Origin: Sideroxyarcus sp.
GTDB taxonomy: Bacteria > Pseudomonadota > Gammaproteobacteria > Burkholderiales > Gallionellaceae
Assembly: GCA_030651895.1 (NCBI GenBank)
Contig: JAUSBR010000004.1
Location: 62,001 to 126,000 of the forward strand
Direction: 5' to 3'
DNA length: 64,000 nt
The number at the start of each line of letters is the position of its first letter. Within the stretch, counting starts at the first letter, position 1. A program made the position numbers and the translations under genes. Shown here piece by piece: positions 47,295 through 55,864 of this stretch. Under the pieces are notes generated by a model. That model was not told where the DNA came from. It saw nothing but the letters and a program-made list of their open reading frames with translations, and did no database searches.

Positions 47295-47800
47295 ACGTGA
47301 TCAGAAATCCGTTCGCGCCGATCCTCTCGAAGGGGATGCACTCCGACAAAAGTCGTTCATGGCTCGACCTTGCCATCAATCCCGGACGTAGTCGAAGGAG
47401 TGCCGCACAACAGCGTGGTGTCCGGCAGCATGACCACTGCGGAGGGTTCACCCTCCTCGAAGTCCTCGTCGCCCTCTTCATCCTCGCGGTCGCCATGACC
47501 GCCGTATCGCATACAGCGAACTCCAGCATCCACCATGTCGATGCAATGCGTACCCGCATCATCGGCGACTGGGTGGCACAGAACCGGATGGCACAGCATC
47601 AGGCCCGCGGTGATTGGCCCGCACCCGGCATCCAAAGTGGCGAAGAGATACAGGCGGGGCAGACCTACACGTGGGAGGAAGAGGTTATCACCACCCCCAA
47701 CCCCACCCTGCGCCGCATCATTGTGCGAGTGCATGCACCGGCAGACGCGAATCACACGCTACGCGAACTGACTGGATACCTGGTGCAATACCCGCGATGA
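47291..47800 (+). CDS. gspI: Minor pseudopilin GspI with unusually long leader
   Basis: 169 aa. The pilin motif CGG|FTLLEVLVALFILAVAMTA begins only after residue 52, whereas leaders are usually 5-10 residues. The extra stretch (about residues 10-45) is encoded by a palindromic repeat (47339-47403) that keeps the frame open. ATG 47291 overlaps the gspH stop by 4 nt as expected; the only later in-frame start is Met16, still giving a long leader. The remainder matches GspI (IGDWVAQNRMAQHQ, WEEEVITTP). Confidence 0.9.
   Translation: MNVIRNPFAPILSKGMHSDKSRSWLDLAINPGRSRRSAAQQRGVRQHDHCGGFTLLEVLVALFILAVAMTAVSHTANSSIHHVDAMRTRIIGDWVAQNRMAQHQARGDWPAPGIQSGEEIQAGQTYTWEEEVITTPNPTLRRIIVRVHAPADANHTLRELTGYLVQYPR
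47339..47403. repeat. Palindromic repeat inside the gspI leader
   Basis: Arms GCACTCCGAC (47339-47348) and GTCGAAGGAGTGC (47391-47403) pair as an inverted repeat with a central part CGTTCATGGCTCGACC. It resembles the TTCGAC-type REP-like family also found at 39163-39225. It is read through in frame (about 22 codons). Confidence 0.6.
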
Positions 47801-48402
47801 ACAAATCCTCTCTCCATGGCTTCACTCTCATCGAACTGCTCGTCGCGCTGTTCGTGTTCGCATTACTGGCCGTCACCGCCTATCGCGGGCTGAACGCGGT
47901 GACACAGACGCGTGCGCATATCGATCAGGAGACGCGCAAGTGGCAGGCACTGGAACGTTTCTTTGCGCGGCTGGATGGCGAGGCGGCGCAGGCGCTGCAG
48001 CGTCCGGTGCGCACGGCGAACGGGGCGGAAGCACCCGCCTGGGCGGGCACAGCATCTGCCACGGGCAGTCTGGAAGATGTGCAATTGGCATTCACACGCA
48101 ACAGCGGTTTCGATGCTGATGGCGTCCCGTTGCCACCGCAACGCATCGGCTATCGGCTGCGTCAGAACAAGTTGGAGCTATTGCGCTGGGCTGCACTGGA
48201 TAGCGCTCCGTACAATGCACCGGCAGTGGATACTGTGCTGGAAGGTGTGAGCGAATTCAATGTGCGCCACCTCAGCAGCCGTTCGACCTGGGAAAAACAG
48301 TGGCCACCTTTGGTTCCAGATACCTTTCTGCCCAGGGGCGTGGAGGTAGAACTGGTGTTGAAGAGCGGCGAAAGACTGACACGGTTCTTTTCACTGCGAT
48401 GA
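47797..48402 (+). CDS. gspJ: Minor pseudopilin GspJ
   Basis: 201 aa from ATG 47797 (MNKSSLHG|FTLIELLVALFVFALLAV), processed after Gly8. The globular domain is typical of GspJ (RFFARLDGEAAQALQRPVR, SWEKQWPP-type end). Overlaps gspI and gspK by 4 nt. With GspI and GspK it forms the pseudopilus tip. Confidence 0.95.
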   Translation: MNKSSLHGFTLIELLVALFVFALLAVTAYRGLNAVTQTRAHIDQETRKWQALERFFARLDGEAAQALQRPVRTANGAEAPAWAGTASATGSLEDVQLAFTRNSGFDADGVPLPPQRIGYRLRQNKLELLRWAALDSAPYNAPAVDTVLEGVSEFNVRHLSSRSTWEKQWPPLVPDTFLPRGVEVELVLKSGERLTRFFSLR

Positions 48403-49316
48403 ATACCCGCATACAACACGGCATGGCTTTGGTGATGGTGTTGCTGATCGTGGCGATGGCGACAACCATTGCCGCGTTCATGGCACAGCAGCAGAGTTTC
48501 TGGCAGCGCGCAGTGGAGAACGGGCGAGACCGTGCGCAGGCGCGGCGTATCGCCGAAGCCGGGATAGACTGGGCACGCGCGGTACTGGCAGACGATGCGT
48601 CCGTAAACCAATTTGATCACGGCAAGGAGATGTGGGCGATGAGACTTCCGGCCATTCCGGTGGAGGGCGGCGAGGTGCGGGGCACAATCGTGGATCAGCA
48701 GGGTCTGTTCAATCTGAACAATCTGGTGCGCTACGGAGTAGTCAGCACACCCGATCTGGCGCGTTTACAGCATCTGCTCGCCGCGCTTGGACTGCCGCTG
48801 GAACTGGGCAGCACGCTGACGGACTGGATGGACACGAACAGCGAGGTGGCGGCGAACGGCGCGGAGAACGAGCACTATATGAATCTCGCCAAGCCGTACC
48901 GTTGTGCCAACCGTCCGCTCTCCGACATCGGCGAACTGACCTGGGTGAAAGGTTTCGATGCCCACATCATCAAGCGTCTCCAGCCATTTGTGAGTGTACT
49001 GCCGGAATCGAACACGGCGCTGAACGTGAACTTCGCCCCGGCGGAAGTGTTGATGGCGGTGCTGCCCGGATTGACGCTGGAGAGTGCGCGGCAGATCGTG
49101 ACACAGATCAAGACCACACCGTTCAGGAGCACGACGGATTTTTTACAACAACTGCCGGCAAATGTTCCGCGGATAGGAATCATGAATCTGACCGTAAGCA
49201 GCCAATATTTCATGGTGACCGGCTATGCCACCCAGGGCGAAGGATATTCGGCCGCGCATGTACTGTTGAAACGCAATGGCTTATGGTCTTCACAAGTTAG
49301 AAAGAGTCTGCAATGA
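48399..49316 (+). CDS. gspK: Minor pseudopilin GspK
   Basis: 305 aa from ATG 48399. The leader MNTRIQHG precedes MALVMVLLIVAMATTIAA, lacking Glu5 as is usual for GspK. It has the large inserted domain with VRGTIVDQQGLFNLNNLV and the conserved helical part (LTDWMDTNSEV, NVNFAPAEVLMAVLPGL). Caps the pseudopilus. Confidence 0.95.
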   Translation: MNTRIQHGMALVMVLLIVAMATTIAAFMAQQQSFWQRAVENGRDRAQARRIAEAGIDWARAVLADDASVNQFDHGKEMWAMRLPAIPVEGGEVRGTIVDQQGLFNLNNLVRYGVVSTPDLARLQHLLAALGLPLELGSTLTDWMDTNSEVAANGAENEHYMNLAKPYRCANRPLSDIGELTWVKGFDAHIIKRLQPFVSVLPESNTALNVNFAPAEVLMAVLPGLTLESARQIVTQIKTTPFRSTTDFLQQLPANVPRIGIMNLTVSSQYFMVTGYATQGEGYSAAHVLLKRNGLWSSQVRKSLQ

Positions 49317-50521
49317 ATCTGCGCATCTATCTCACCGCACACTGGCAGGACGCCGCATCGAACTGCGCCTGGGCGCTGCTTGATGATGGGGGAAGTATGC
49401 GCGATTCCGGCAACGGCACATTGGCCGCGATGCCGCCGCACGACGAAGCAATTGTCATCGTCGCCGCCGAGCGCGTGCTTGCAACGACCGCCATGTTGCC
49501 AAAGATCAAGCGCAGCAAACTGGAGACCGCTCTGCCCTTCGCACTGGAAGATACGTTGATCGACGATGTCAGCGAGGCCCATGTCACGCCCGGAGCAAAA
49601 CGCCCGAACGGGAGCACTGAGCTCTACACATTGAACAAGAACTGGCTGGCGCGCTTCCTTGCTGCCAGTATCGCAGCCAAACTGCGCATCCGCAGCATCG
49701 TGCCCGAGTACTGCCTGCTTCCAACACGCGCCGGCGAGTGGAGCATCGCATGGGATGGCGCGCAGGGTTTCCTTGCGACGACTCCCGGCATGGGCAACGC
49801 ATTGGACAGCGGCGACGAGACGCGTGCACCGGTCGGCCTGCAACTACGCTTGCAACATGAGCCGCCCTCCGCACTCCGCGTGTTCGTGCTAGGCGACGAT
49901 ATCCAGGCACCGAGCTGGGTGACAGGCGTGCCGCTTATCTTCGAGAACCAGCGCTTCGACTGGCGCAAGGCCGAGATCCCCGCCGAAGCACCCAATCTGA
50001 TGTGGGGCAAGTTCGCGCCGCCGCCGCGCTTCAGCGAATTCCTGCCTTGGCTGCGTCCGGCCCTGATGGCGGCACTGCTGCTGTTCAGCGTGGAAGTGGT
50101 CATCAGCAATCTGGAATGGATCGTGCTCGCGCAGGAAAGGCGCCAGTTGCTCGACAGCATGACCGTGACTTTCCAGGAGACTTTCGGCGCGGAAGCCACC
50201 ATCACTGATGCGCCCCTGCAAATGCGGCGCAACGTGGCGCGCCTGCGCCATGCAGCGGGCGTCAGCGACGATGCGGATTTCTCGCCGCTGCTGGAGAAGT
50301 TCTCCGGTGCATTGGGCAGCGTTCCCGGAAGCAATTTGCGCACGTTGCGCTATGACGACGGCAAACTGGATATCGAGATGACGCTTGCCGATGCGGCCGC
50401 GCTCGATACATTGCAAGGTCGCATCGCGGAAACGGGACTGCTGGCACAAGTGACAGACACGCAGGATGCGGGCGGCGCAATGACCGTGCAGCTGCGCGTA
50501 TCGGCCGGAGGTGCAAGATGA
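49313..50521 (+). CDS. gspL: Type II secretion protein L
   Basis: 402 aa. Cytoplasmic actin-like domain (about 1-240, including LPKIKRSKLETALPFALED), a membrane helix (about 245-265, ALMAALLLFSVEVVIS), and a periplasmic ferredoxin-like domain. It recruits GspE to the inner membrane. Overlaps gspM by 4 nt. Confidence 0.94.
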   Translation: MNLRIYLTAHWQDAASNCAWALLDDGGSMRDSGNGTLAAMPPHDEAIVIVAAERVLATTAMLPKIKRSKLETALPFALEDTLIDDVSEAHVTPGAKRPNGSTELYTLNKNWLARFLAASIAAKLRIRSIVPEYCLLPTRAGEWSIAWDGAQGFLATTPGMGNALDSGDETRAPVGLQLRLQHEPPSALRVFVLGDDIQAPSWVTGVPLIFENQRFDWRKAEIPAEAPNLMWGKFAPPPRFSEFLPWLRPALMAALLLFSVEVVISNLEWIVLAQERRQLLDSMTVTFQETFGAEATITDAPLQMRRNVARLRHAAGVSDDADFSPLLEKFSGALGSVPGSNLRTLRYDDGKLDIEMTLADAAALDTLQGRIAETGLLAQVTDTQDAGGAMTVQLRVSAGGAR

Positions 50522-51021
50522 AGAATTTGATCACGAAGTTGAAAGCGGAACACTGGAACACGCTGAGTGCCACCGAGCAGAAGACTATATTGCGCGGAGC
50601 CTGGGTGCTGCTGCCGCTGCTGGCTTGGGGAGTGTTGTGGCAACCCGCCCACGATGCGCTACCCAAACTGCAGACGACGCTGCCGCATCTTCGCGCGCAG
50701 GCAGAGCAGATGCAGTCGCTCGCCGGACAGGCGCAGACGCTACGCCAGCAGGCGCAACTCGCCGTGCTGGATAGCGACGCACTCAGGACTGCCGTGGAGA
50801 AGTCCGCGCAGGCCGCCAACCTGCCGCTGCTGGTGGTACCGGACGAACAGAACAGCGTGCGCATCAGCGCCGAGAGCATTCCCTTCGCACAATGGCTGCA
50901 ATGGCAGCACGCGCTGAAACAGACCCAGCACATCCGCGTATCGTCCGCGATGCTGGTGGCGTCATCCGAACCGGGCATGGTCAAGGTGCAGGCCACGCTG
51001 ACCAACGGAGCCGATCTATGA
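50518..51021 (+). CDS. gspM: Type II secretion protein M
   Basis: 167 aa. A short cytoplasmic end (about 1-22), one membrane helix (about 25-43, LRGAWVLLPLLAWGVLW), then a periplasmic ferredoxin-like domain rich in Gln/Ala helices. Partners GspL. Overlaps gspL and gspN by 4 nt. Confidence 0.93.
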   Translation: MKNLITKLKAEHWNTLSATEQKTILRGAWVLLPLLAWGVLWQPAHDALPKLQTTLPHLRAQAEQMQSLAGQAQTLRQQAQLAVLDSDALRTAVEKSAQAANLPLLVVPDEQNSVRISAESIPFAQWLQWQHALKQTQHIRVSSAMLVASSEPGMVKVQATLTNGADL

Positions 51022-51776
51022 CCTTACGCCGCCGCGTGTCGCTGGCACTGCTGTTCGGCAGCGTGTTCCTCGCCGGGATGCTGGTTTTCGCACCCGCCTC
51101 GCTGATGGGCCATGCTCTGACACGCGCTTCCGGCGGCACCCTGTCGCTGGCGCAGACCACGGGCAGCCTGTGGCAGGGCTCCGGCGTGGCGCTATTGAAG
51201 AGCAAATCGCGCCAGCAGACGCTGGGCAACTACCGCTGGAAACTGAACCTGCTCGATGCCTCGATGCATGTGCAGACGAACGATTCGGCGCCGATGATTG
51301 TGCGCTACATCCCGTTCTCCAATCGCGTCAACATCGACTCCCTGCATGTCACCCTGCCCGCCTCCGCGCTCGATCTCATCGTGCCGCAACTGGGGCCTTA
51401 CCAGTTGCAGGGCATGTTCGAAGCACGCAGCGAACATCTGGAACTGGATGCAAGCGGATTGAACGGCCAGGTCACCGTGGATTGGGCGCGTGCCGCCTCC
51501 GGTCTTTCCGAGATACGCCCGCTGGGCGATTACCGCATCGTGCTGAACGGCAACGGCAACGCAGTGGATGCGCAACTATCCACCCTCTCCGGCAAGCTGC
51601 TGTTGAACGGAACGGGCAGCTTCGACCCCCGGAACGGCATGCAACTCAACGGTACCGCCCAGGCTGCACCCGGTGCGGCTGCGGCAGAACTGAACGAACT
51701 GCTGCACCACATCGGCCCGGAAATCAGCCCCGGTATCTACACGCTGGCCCTGATGCCACAGGCCGCTGCCCGCTGA
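51018..51776 (+). CDS. gspN: Type II secretion protein N
   Basis: 252 aa from ATG 51018. N-terminal membrane anchor (about 8-30), then a beta-rich periplasmic domain (LAQTTGSLWQGSGVALL, VNIDSLHVTLPASAL, DARLSTLSGKL-like repeats). GspN occurs only in some T2SS operons; its role is unsettled. Last gene of the operon, ending 6 bp from the convergent DUF4405 gene with no clear terminator between them. Confidence 0.92.
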   Translation: MTLRRRVSLALLFGSVFLAGMLVFAPASLMGHALTRASGGTLSLAQTTGSLWQGSGVALLKSKSRQQTLGNYRWKLNLLDASMHVQTNDSAPMIVRYIPFSNRVNIDSLHVTLPASALDLIVPQLGPYQLQGMFEARSEHLELDASGLNGQVTVDWARAASGLSEIRPLGDYRIVLNGNGNAVDAQLSTLSGKLLLNGTGSFDPRNGMQLNGTAQAAPGAAAAELNELLHHIGPEISPGIYTLALMPQAAAR

Positions 51777-51782
51777 GCGTCC

Positions 51783-52274
51783 CTACTTGCCATCCGCCAG
51801 GATGGCACCCAGCACCCGCATCTGTTGCTTCACATCCGGACCGACCAGTTCGCTGACACTCTGTTCGTCCGACACCGGCTGCAAGCCGGCCTTCACCAGC
51901 CTGTCGCGCAACTCCGCAGGCGTGACCTTCGCCACCTGCGCCAGCGTCGTCAGCAAGGCCTGCGACAAGGAACGGATCGGCTGCATGAAAGGCGGTTCTC
52001 CGTCGGAGCCGAGCGGGATGAAGCTCGCCGCCAGTACTAGCACGAACACACCCATCAGCAGCTTGCCGCGCGCCGTCGCGAGATGCGACTTGAACCCACC
52101 CATATTCGCCAGCACATGCAAGGCGACTCCGCCCAGCAACACCCAGCTCAGCCACTCGTGCACGAATTTGTTCGCGCCACTGTCGGCATGGAAGAAGATG
52201 AGTACCCCGGTGACCGCGGAGAGCAAAAACGCCCCCGCGGTGACGGGCGTGACCCAGTTACGCTGTATCTTCAT
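51783..52274 (-). CDS. DUF4405-like membrane protein
   Basis: 163 aa: three membrane helices (about 9-27, 40-60, 72-90), with paired histidines FFHADS, FVHEWL and ALHVLAN that could ligate heme as in small b-type cytochromes, followed by a soluble helical tail (about 95-163: LAQVAKVTPAELRDRL). The tail may be a DUF4405-associated or helix-hairpin region. It lies 54 bp downstream of the Spy-like gene on the same strand and could be regulated with it. Confidence 0.75.
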   Translation of the reverse strand: MKIQRNWVTPVTAGAFLLSAVTGVLIFFHADSGANKFVHEWLSWVLLGGVALHVLANMGGFKSHLATARGKLLMGVFVLVLAASFIPLGSDGEPPFMQPIRSLSQALLTTLAQVAKVTPAELRDRLVKAGLQPVSDEQSVSELVGPDVKQQMRVLGAILADGK

Positions 52275-52328
52275 GATTCGACCCTTTCGATACGTTTGAG
52301 CGTTTCACCGCGCAGCGTCTCGCGTGAT

Positions 52329-52775
52329 TTATTTCCACCCCCGGCGGCCGTCGCGACCCGGCATCTCGTCGTCGAAAGCCTTCTGCTGCTCCGGCGTCAG
52401 CACCGCATAGAATTCCTTGAGCGCCTCCAGATGCGTAGTCATGTTCTTCTCCATGGCGCGCATGTGTTCCAGCATCTTTTCCATGCGTTGCGGTGCATTC
52501 AATTTTTTCATCTCGTCCGGATCGGGACGTGCCGACTTGTCCATCATCGGTTGGCTGGCGGTGAACTTCTTCCAGGCTGCCTCCTGCTGCGCGGTCAGCT
52601 TCAGTTCATCGTGCAGCGAAGCGAGGTGACGCTCGCGCATCTTCTCCATCTTCGCGCTATCCTTGCCCATCATCGGACCGTCGCCGAAGCTGCAATCGCC
52701 GCCGCGTGCGTAGACGCTTGTAGATACCGCAATGATCGCCGCACCGGCCAGTAACATTTTCACTGTCTTGTTCAT
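52329..52775 (-). CDS. LTXXQ-motif periplasmic chaperone-like protein (Spy/CpxP type)
   Basis: 148 aa from ATG 52775 with AGGAGAAAG ahead; the longer frame from 52820 is less likely. Signal peptide cleaved near VYA|RG. Two family motifs, LTAQQEAAWKKF and LTPEQQKAFDDEM, lie in a highly helical, Met/Lys/Glu-rich protein (KMEKMRERHLASL). Divergent from the OmpR-type pair at 52931, the same layout as cpxP-cpxRA, so a role in envelope or metal stress and feedback on that kinase is inferred. Confidence 0.88.
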   Translation of the reverse strand: MNKTVKMLLAGAAIIAVSTSVYARGGDCSFGDGPMMGKDSAKMEKMRERHLASLHDELKLTAQQEAAWKKFTASQPMMDKSARPDPDEMKKLNAPQRMEKMLEHMRAMEKNMTTHLEALKEFYAVLTPEQQKAFDDEMPGRDGRRGWK

Positions 52776-52872
52776 ATTCTTTCTCCTGTCTATTGGTTGA
52801 ATGTCGCGCCGTCCTGGCACGGTGCCTATTTAACGAGTCGCTTGTATCCGGCGTATGTCTGCCACCGAGCAT

Positions 52873-52921
52873 TTTGTACAGATTTGTATCGCTTGCCCGC
52901 GCGCGCGCATTTCGATGTAAT
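52873..52921 (+). promoter_or_regulatory. Promoter and direct-repeat operator of the 52931 regulator
   Basis: TTTGTA at 52873-52878 and 52883-52888 form a 10-bp-spaced direct repeat, as bound by OmpR-type regulators. Just after it, TTGCCC (52893-52898), 17-bp spacer, TGTAAT (52916-52921). The start codon follows the -10 by only 9 bp, so the leader would be nearly absent. The repeat also sits upstream of the divergent Spy-like gene. Confidence 0.5.
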
Positions 52922-52930
52922 GTCCGCCCC

Positions 52931-53659
52931 ATGGACACTTCCGTTACAGCACCGCGCATCCTGATCGTCGACGATGATGCCGACATCCGCAGCCTGCTGG
53001 CCGATTATCTCGGCGAACAGGGCTGGCATATCAGCACCGCGCCTGATGGGGCAGCGATGCAACAGGTGCTCGACACCACGCCCATCGACCTGATCGTGCT
53101 CGACCTCACCCTGCCCGGTAGCGATGGCCTGACTTTGTGCCGCGACCTGCGCGCACACTCCACCATCCCGGTGATCATGCTCACCGCGCGCAGCGCACCG
53201 CTGGACCGCATCCTCGGGCTGGAGATGGGCGCAGATGATTACCTGTGCAAACCGTTCGAGCCGCGCGAACTGCTGGTACGCATCCGCAACGTGCTGCGCC
53301 GCAGCCAGGGCGCTGCGACCGAGACATCTATTGCGGAGACAAAATGGCATTTCGCAGACTGGACGCTGGACGAGACCACGCGCCAGTTGCAGAGCAGTGC
53401 CGGTCTGGTGGTGGTGCTCTCCGGCGGCGAATACCGTTTGCTCAAGGCGCTGCTGGAAAGACCCAACCGCGCACTCAGCCGCGACCAGTTGCTCACACTC
53501 ACGCAGGGCCGCGAGACCGACCCGCTCGACCGCTCCATCGACCTGCACATCAGCCGCCTGCGCCAGAAACTGGGCGACGACGCGCGCGCGCCCAAACTCA
53601 TCAAGACGCTGCGCAACGAGGGTTATCTGCTGGTCGCCACCGTCAAAAAGGGAAGCTAG
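52931..53659 (+). CDS. OmpR-family response regulator
   Basis: 242 aa: receiver domain with IVDDDADI and phospho-acceptor Asp58 (LIVLDLTLPG), then winged-helix domain (LSGGEYRLLKALLE, DRSIDLHISRLRQKLGD, IKTLRNEGYL). ATG 52931 has no Shine-Dalgarno, consistent with the promoter layout. The stop codon abuts the kinase ATG. Likely controls the divergent Spy-like gene and itself. Confidence 0.95.
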   Translation: MDTSVTAPRILIVDDDADIRSLLADYLGEQGWHISTAPDGAAMQQVLDTTPIDLIVLDLTLPGSDGLTLCRDLRAHSTIPVIMLTARSAPLDRILGLEMGADDYLCKPFEPRELLVRIRNVLRRSQGAATETSIAETKWHFADWTLDETTRQLQSSAGLVVVLSGGEYRLLKALLERPNRALSRDQLLTLTQGRETDPLDRSIDLHISRLRQKLGDDARAPKLIKTLRNEGYLLVATVKKGS

Positions 53660-55003
53660 ATGTTTGCATTCTTCCGCTCCATGCACGGCCGCCTGTTCCT
53701 GATCCTGGTGATCGGCATCATCGCGACCGCAGCCGCCACCATCCTGTTCACCCACGGCCGGCAGAGCGAGATGTTCGAGCGCGTGCGCGCGCACCATCTT
53801 GCCGGCGAGATCGAGGACCTGGTGGAATCGCTGCAGGAGTTGCCGCTGACAGAGCGCGACGATTTCCTGCACGCCCCTCACGGTATGGGCATCCACGGAC
53901 AGCTGGATCGCGGCGACCTGCCGCCGTTCGCCAGCCGCGACCGCCTGCTGGAGAAGGTGCTGCAACACCGGTTGGACGATGTACGCGTCGAGGCAGAGCA
54001 GCCGGACAAGCGCGCCTGCGGCGCTGGCGACAGGGGCCGGCCGCGCCGCATGCCCGCGCCGCCGCTGTGCCAGCGCGTGCGCCTCACGCTGGAGGATGGC
54101 AGCGCCCTGATACTGACCATCCCGATGCCGCCGATGCGCGAGCCCGCCTACACCCCGCCGACGCCGCTCGCCCTGCTGGTGTTCGCGCTGTGCATAGCCC
54201 TGCTCGCCTGGCTGGTGGCGCGCATCGCCACGCGGCCGCTGCGCCAGCTGGCTGACGCCGCCGACAAGCTCGACATCTCTCGCGCGGGCGAACCCCTGCC
54301 GGAACAGGGCAGCAGCGAGGTACGCGCCGCCACGCGCGCCTTCAACCGCATGCAGAAACGCATCTACGAGGACGTGCGCGAACGCACCGGCATGCTGGCC
54401 GCCATCGCCCACGACCTGCAGACCCCGCTCACGCGCCTGCGCTTGCGCCTGGAAAAACTGCCGGACGAGACGTTGCGCGACAAACTGGTCGGCGACATGC
54501 AGGCCATGCAGCAGATGTTGCAGGAAGGTCTGGAACTGGCGCGCAGCATGGACAACGGCGAACCAGTGCAACTGCTGGACCTCGATTCGCTGCTGGACAG
54601 CCTGTGCAGCGACGCGGTCGAAGCAGGACAACTGGTGGAATACAGCGAGCATGCGCCCGTGCAGTTGCAGGCCCATCCGCTGGCCTTGCGCCGCGCGTTG
54701 TCCAACCTGATGGACAACGCGGTGAAATACGGCCAGCGCGCCGAGGTGTCGCTGCGCCGCGACGAACGCCAGTGCCACATCCTCATCCGCGACCACGGCC
54801 CCGGCATCCCCGCCGAGCTGCTGGAGCAGGTGTTCACCCCGTTCTATCGCATCGAACATTCGCGCTCGCGCGAGACCGGCGGCACGGGCTTAGGACTCGC
54901 TATCGCGCGCAACATCGTATTGCGCCACAACGGTGAGTTGACACTGACTAACCATCCGGCGGGCGGATTGCAAGTGCATGTTGTATTGCCGCTAACCCTG
55001 TAG
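53660..55003 (+). CDS. Sensor histidine kinase (OmpR/CpxA-like partner)
   Basis: 447 aa: membrane helix (about 12-30), periplasmic sensor (about 31-165) with a His-rich patch (HAPHGMGIHG) and Arg/Pro-rich stretch, second helix (about 168-190), HAMP (about 190-242), dimerisation helix with His251 (IAHDLQTP), and ATPase domain (NLMDNAVKYG, DHGPGIP, GGTGLGLAIA). The histidines suggest metal sensing, but this is speculative. Immediately follows its regulator gene (0 bp). Confidence 0.94.
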   Translation: MFAFFRSMHGRLFLILVIGIIATAAATILFTHGRQSEMFERVRAHHLAGEIEDLVESLQELPLTERDDFLHAPHGMGIHGQLDRGDLPPFASRDRLLEKVLQHRLDDVRVEAEQPDKRACGAGDRGRPRRMPAPPLCQRVRLTLEDGSALILTIPMPPMREPAYTPPTPLALLVFALCIALLAWLVARIATRPLRQLADAADKLDISRAGEPLPEQGSSEVRAATRAFNRMQKRIYEDVRERTGMLAAIAHDLQTPLTRLRLRLEKLPDETLRDKLVGDMQAMQQMLQEGLELARSMDNGEPVQLLDLDSLLDSLCSDAVEAGQLVEYSEHAPVQLQAHPLALRRALSNLMDNAVKYGQRAEVSLRRDERQCHILIRDHGPGIPAELLEQVFTPFYRIEHSRSRETGGTGLGLAIARNIVLRHNGELTLTNHPAGGLQVHVVLPLTL

Positions 55004-55022
55004 GTTGGCCACCTGCATCCGC

Positions 55023-55028
55023 TATAAT
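55023..55028 (+). promoter_or_regulatory. -10 element upstream of aroE
   Basis: Consensus TATAAT 29 bp before the aroE start codon, in the 54-bp gap after the kinase gene. No good -35 is seen. It suggests aroE-mtgA can be transcribed separately from the two-component genes. Confidence 0.4.
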
Positions 55029-55057
55029 CTGCGCTCTTTTTTGACGCGCGCACCCGC

Positions 55058-55864
55058 ATGACCGACCGCTACGCCGTTATCGGCAACCCCATCTCGCACA
55101 GCAAGTCGCCGCTGATCCACAAACTGTTCGCCGAACAGACCGGGCAGGACATGAGCTACGAAGCCATCGAGGCGCCGCTGGACGGCTTCGCCGCGACCAT
55201 CCAACGCCTGCGCGACGAGGGTTACAAGGGTTGTAACGTCACTGTGCCGTTCAAGTTCGAGGCGTATGCCCTGTGCGACCAGCTTGCCCCGCGCGCGCGC
55301 GATGCCAAAGCCGTGAACACCCTGGCCTTCAGGGATGGCAAGATACTCGGCACCAACACAGATGGCGCCGGCCTGCTTGCCGATCTCGACAAGAATCTGG
55401 AGTTCAAGCTGATGTGGAAGGATGCACTGTTGCTCGGCGCGGGCGGCGCGGCGGCCGGCGTGGTGTGGCCGCTGTTCAACGCGGGTCTGGGGCTGGATAT
55501 CGCCAACCGAAACATCGAAAAAGCGCAACTGCTGGCCGACGAATTCAAAGGCGCAGGCACGGTCTACGCCCGGCGCTATGAAGAGCTCACAGGCAAAAGT
55601 TACGACCTCGTCATCAATGCCACCTCCAGCGGTCTGTCGGACGAATTACCGCCGCTACCGGACGGCTTGTTCAAGCCGGGCGCTCTGGCCTACGACATGA
55701 TGTACGGGCGCGAGACACCGTTCATGGCCTATGCCCGCAAGCAGGGTGCCGCAATCGTCTCCGACGGACTGGGCATGCTGGTCGAGCAGGCTGCCGACGC
55801 CTTCTTTCTGTGGCGCAATGTGCGGCCCGACACCAAACCCGTATTAGCGTTGTTGCGCAAATGA
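55058..55864 (+). CDS. aroE: Shikimate dehydrogenase
   Basis: 268 aa. Reduces 3-dehydroshikimate with NADPH in aromatic amino-acid biosynthesis. Substrate-site motifs YAVIGNPISHSKSP and NVTVPFKFEA (catalytic Lys) and NTDGAG; NADP-binding GAGGAAAGV; C-terminal DGLGMLVEQAA. Full length. The stop overlaps the mtgA start by 4 nt. Confidence 0.97.
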   Translation: MTDRYAVIGNPISHSKSPLIHKLFAEQTGQDMSYEAIEAPLDGFAATIQRLRDEGYKGCNVTVPFKFEAYALCDQLAPRARDAKAVNTLAFRDGKILGTNTDGAGLLADLDKNLEFKLMWKDALLLGAGGAAAGVVWPLFNAGLGLDIANRNIEKAQLLADEFKGAGTVYARRYEELTGKSYDLVINATSSGLSDELPPLPDGLFKPGALAYDMMYGRETPFMAYARKQGAAIVSDGLGMLVEQAADAFFLWRNVRPDTKPVLALLRK

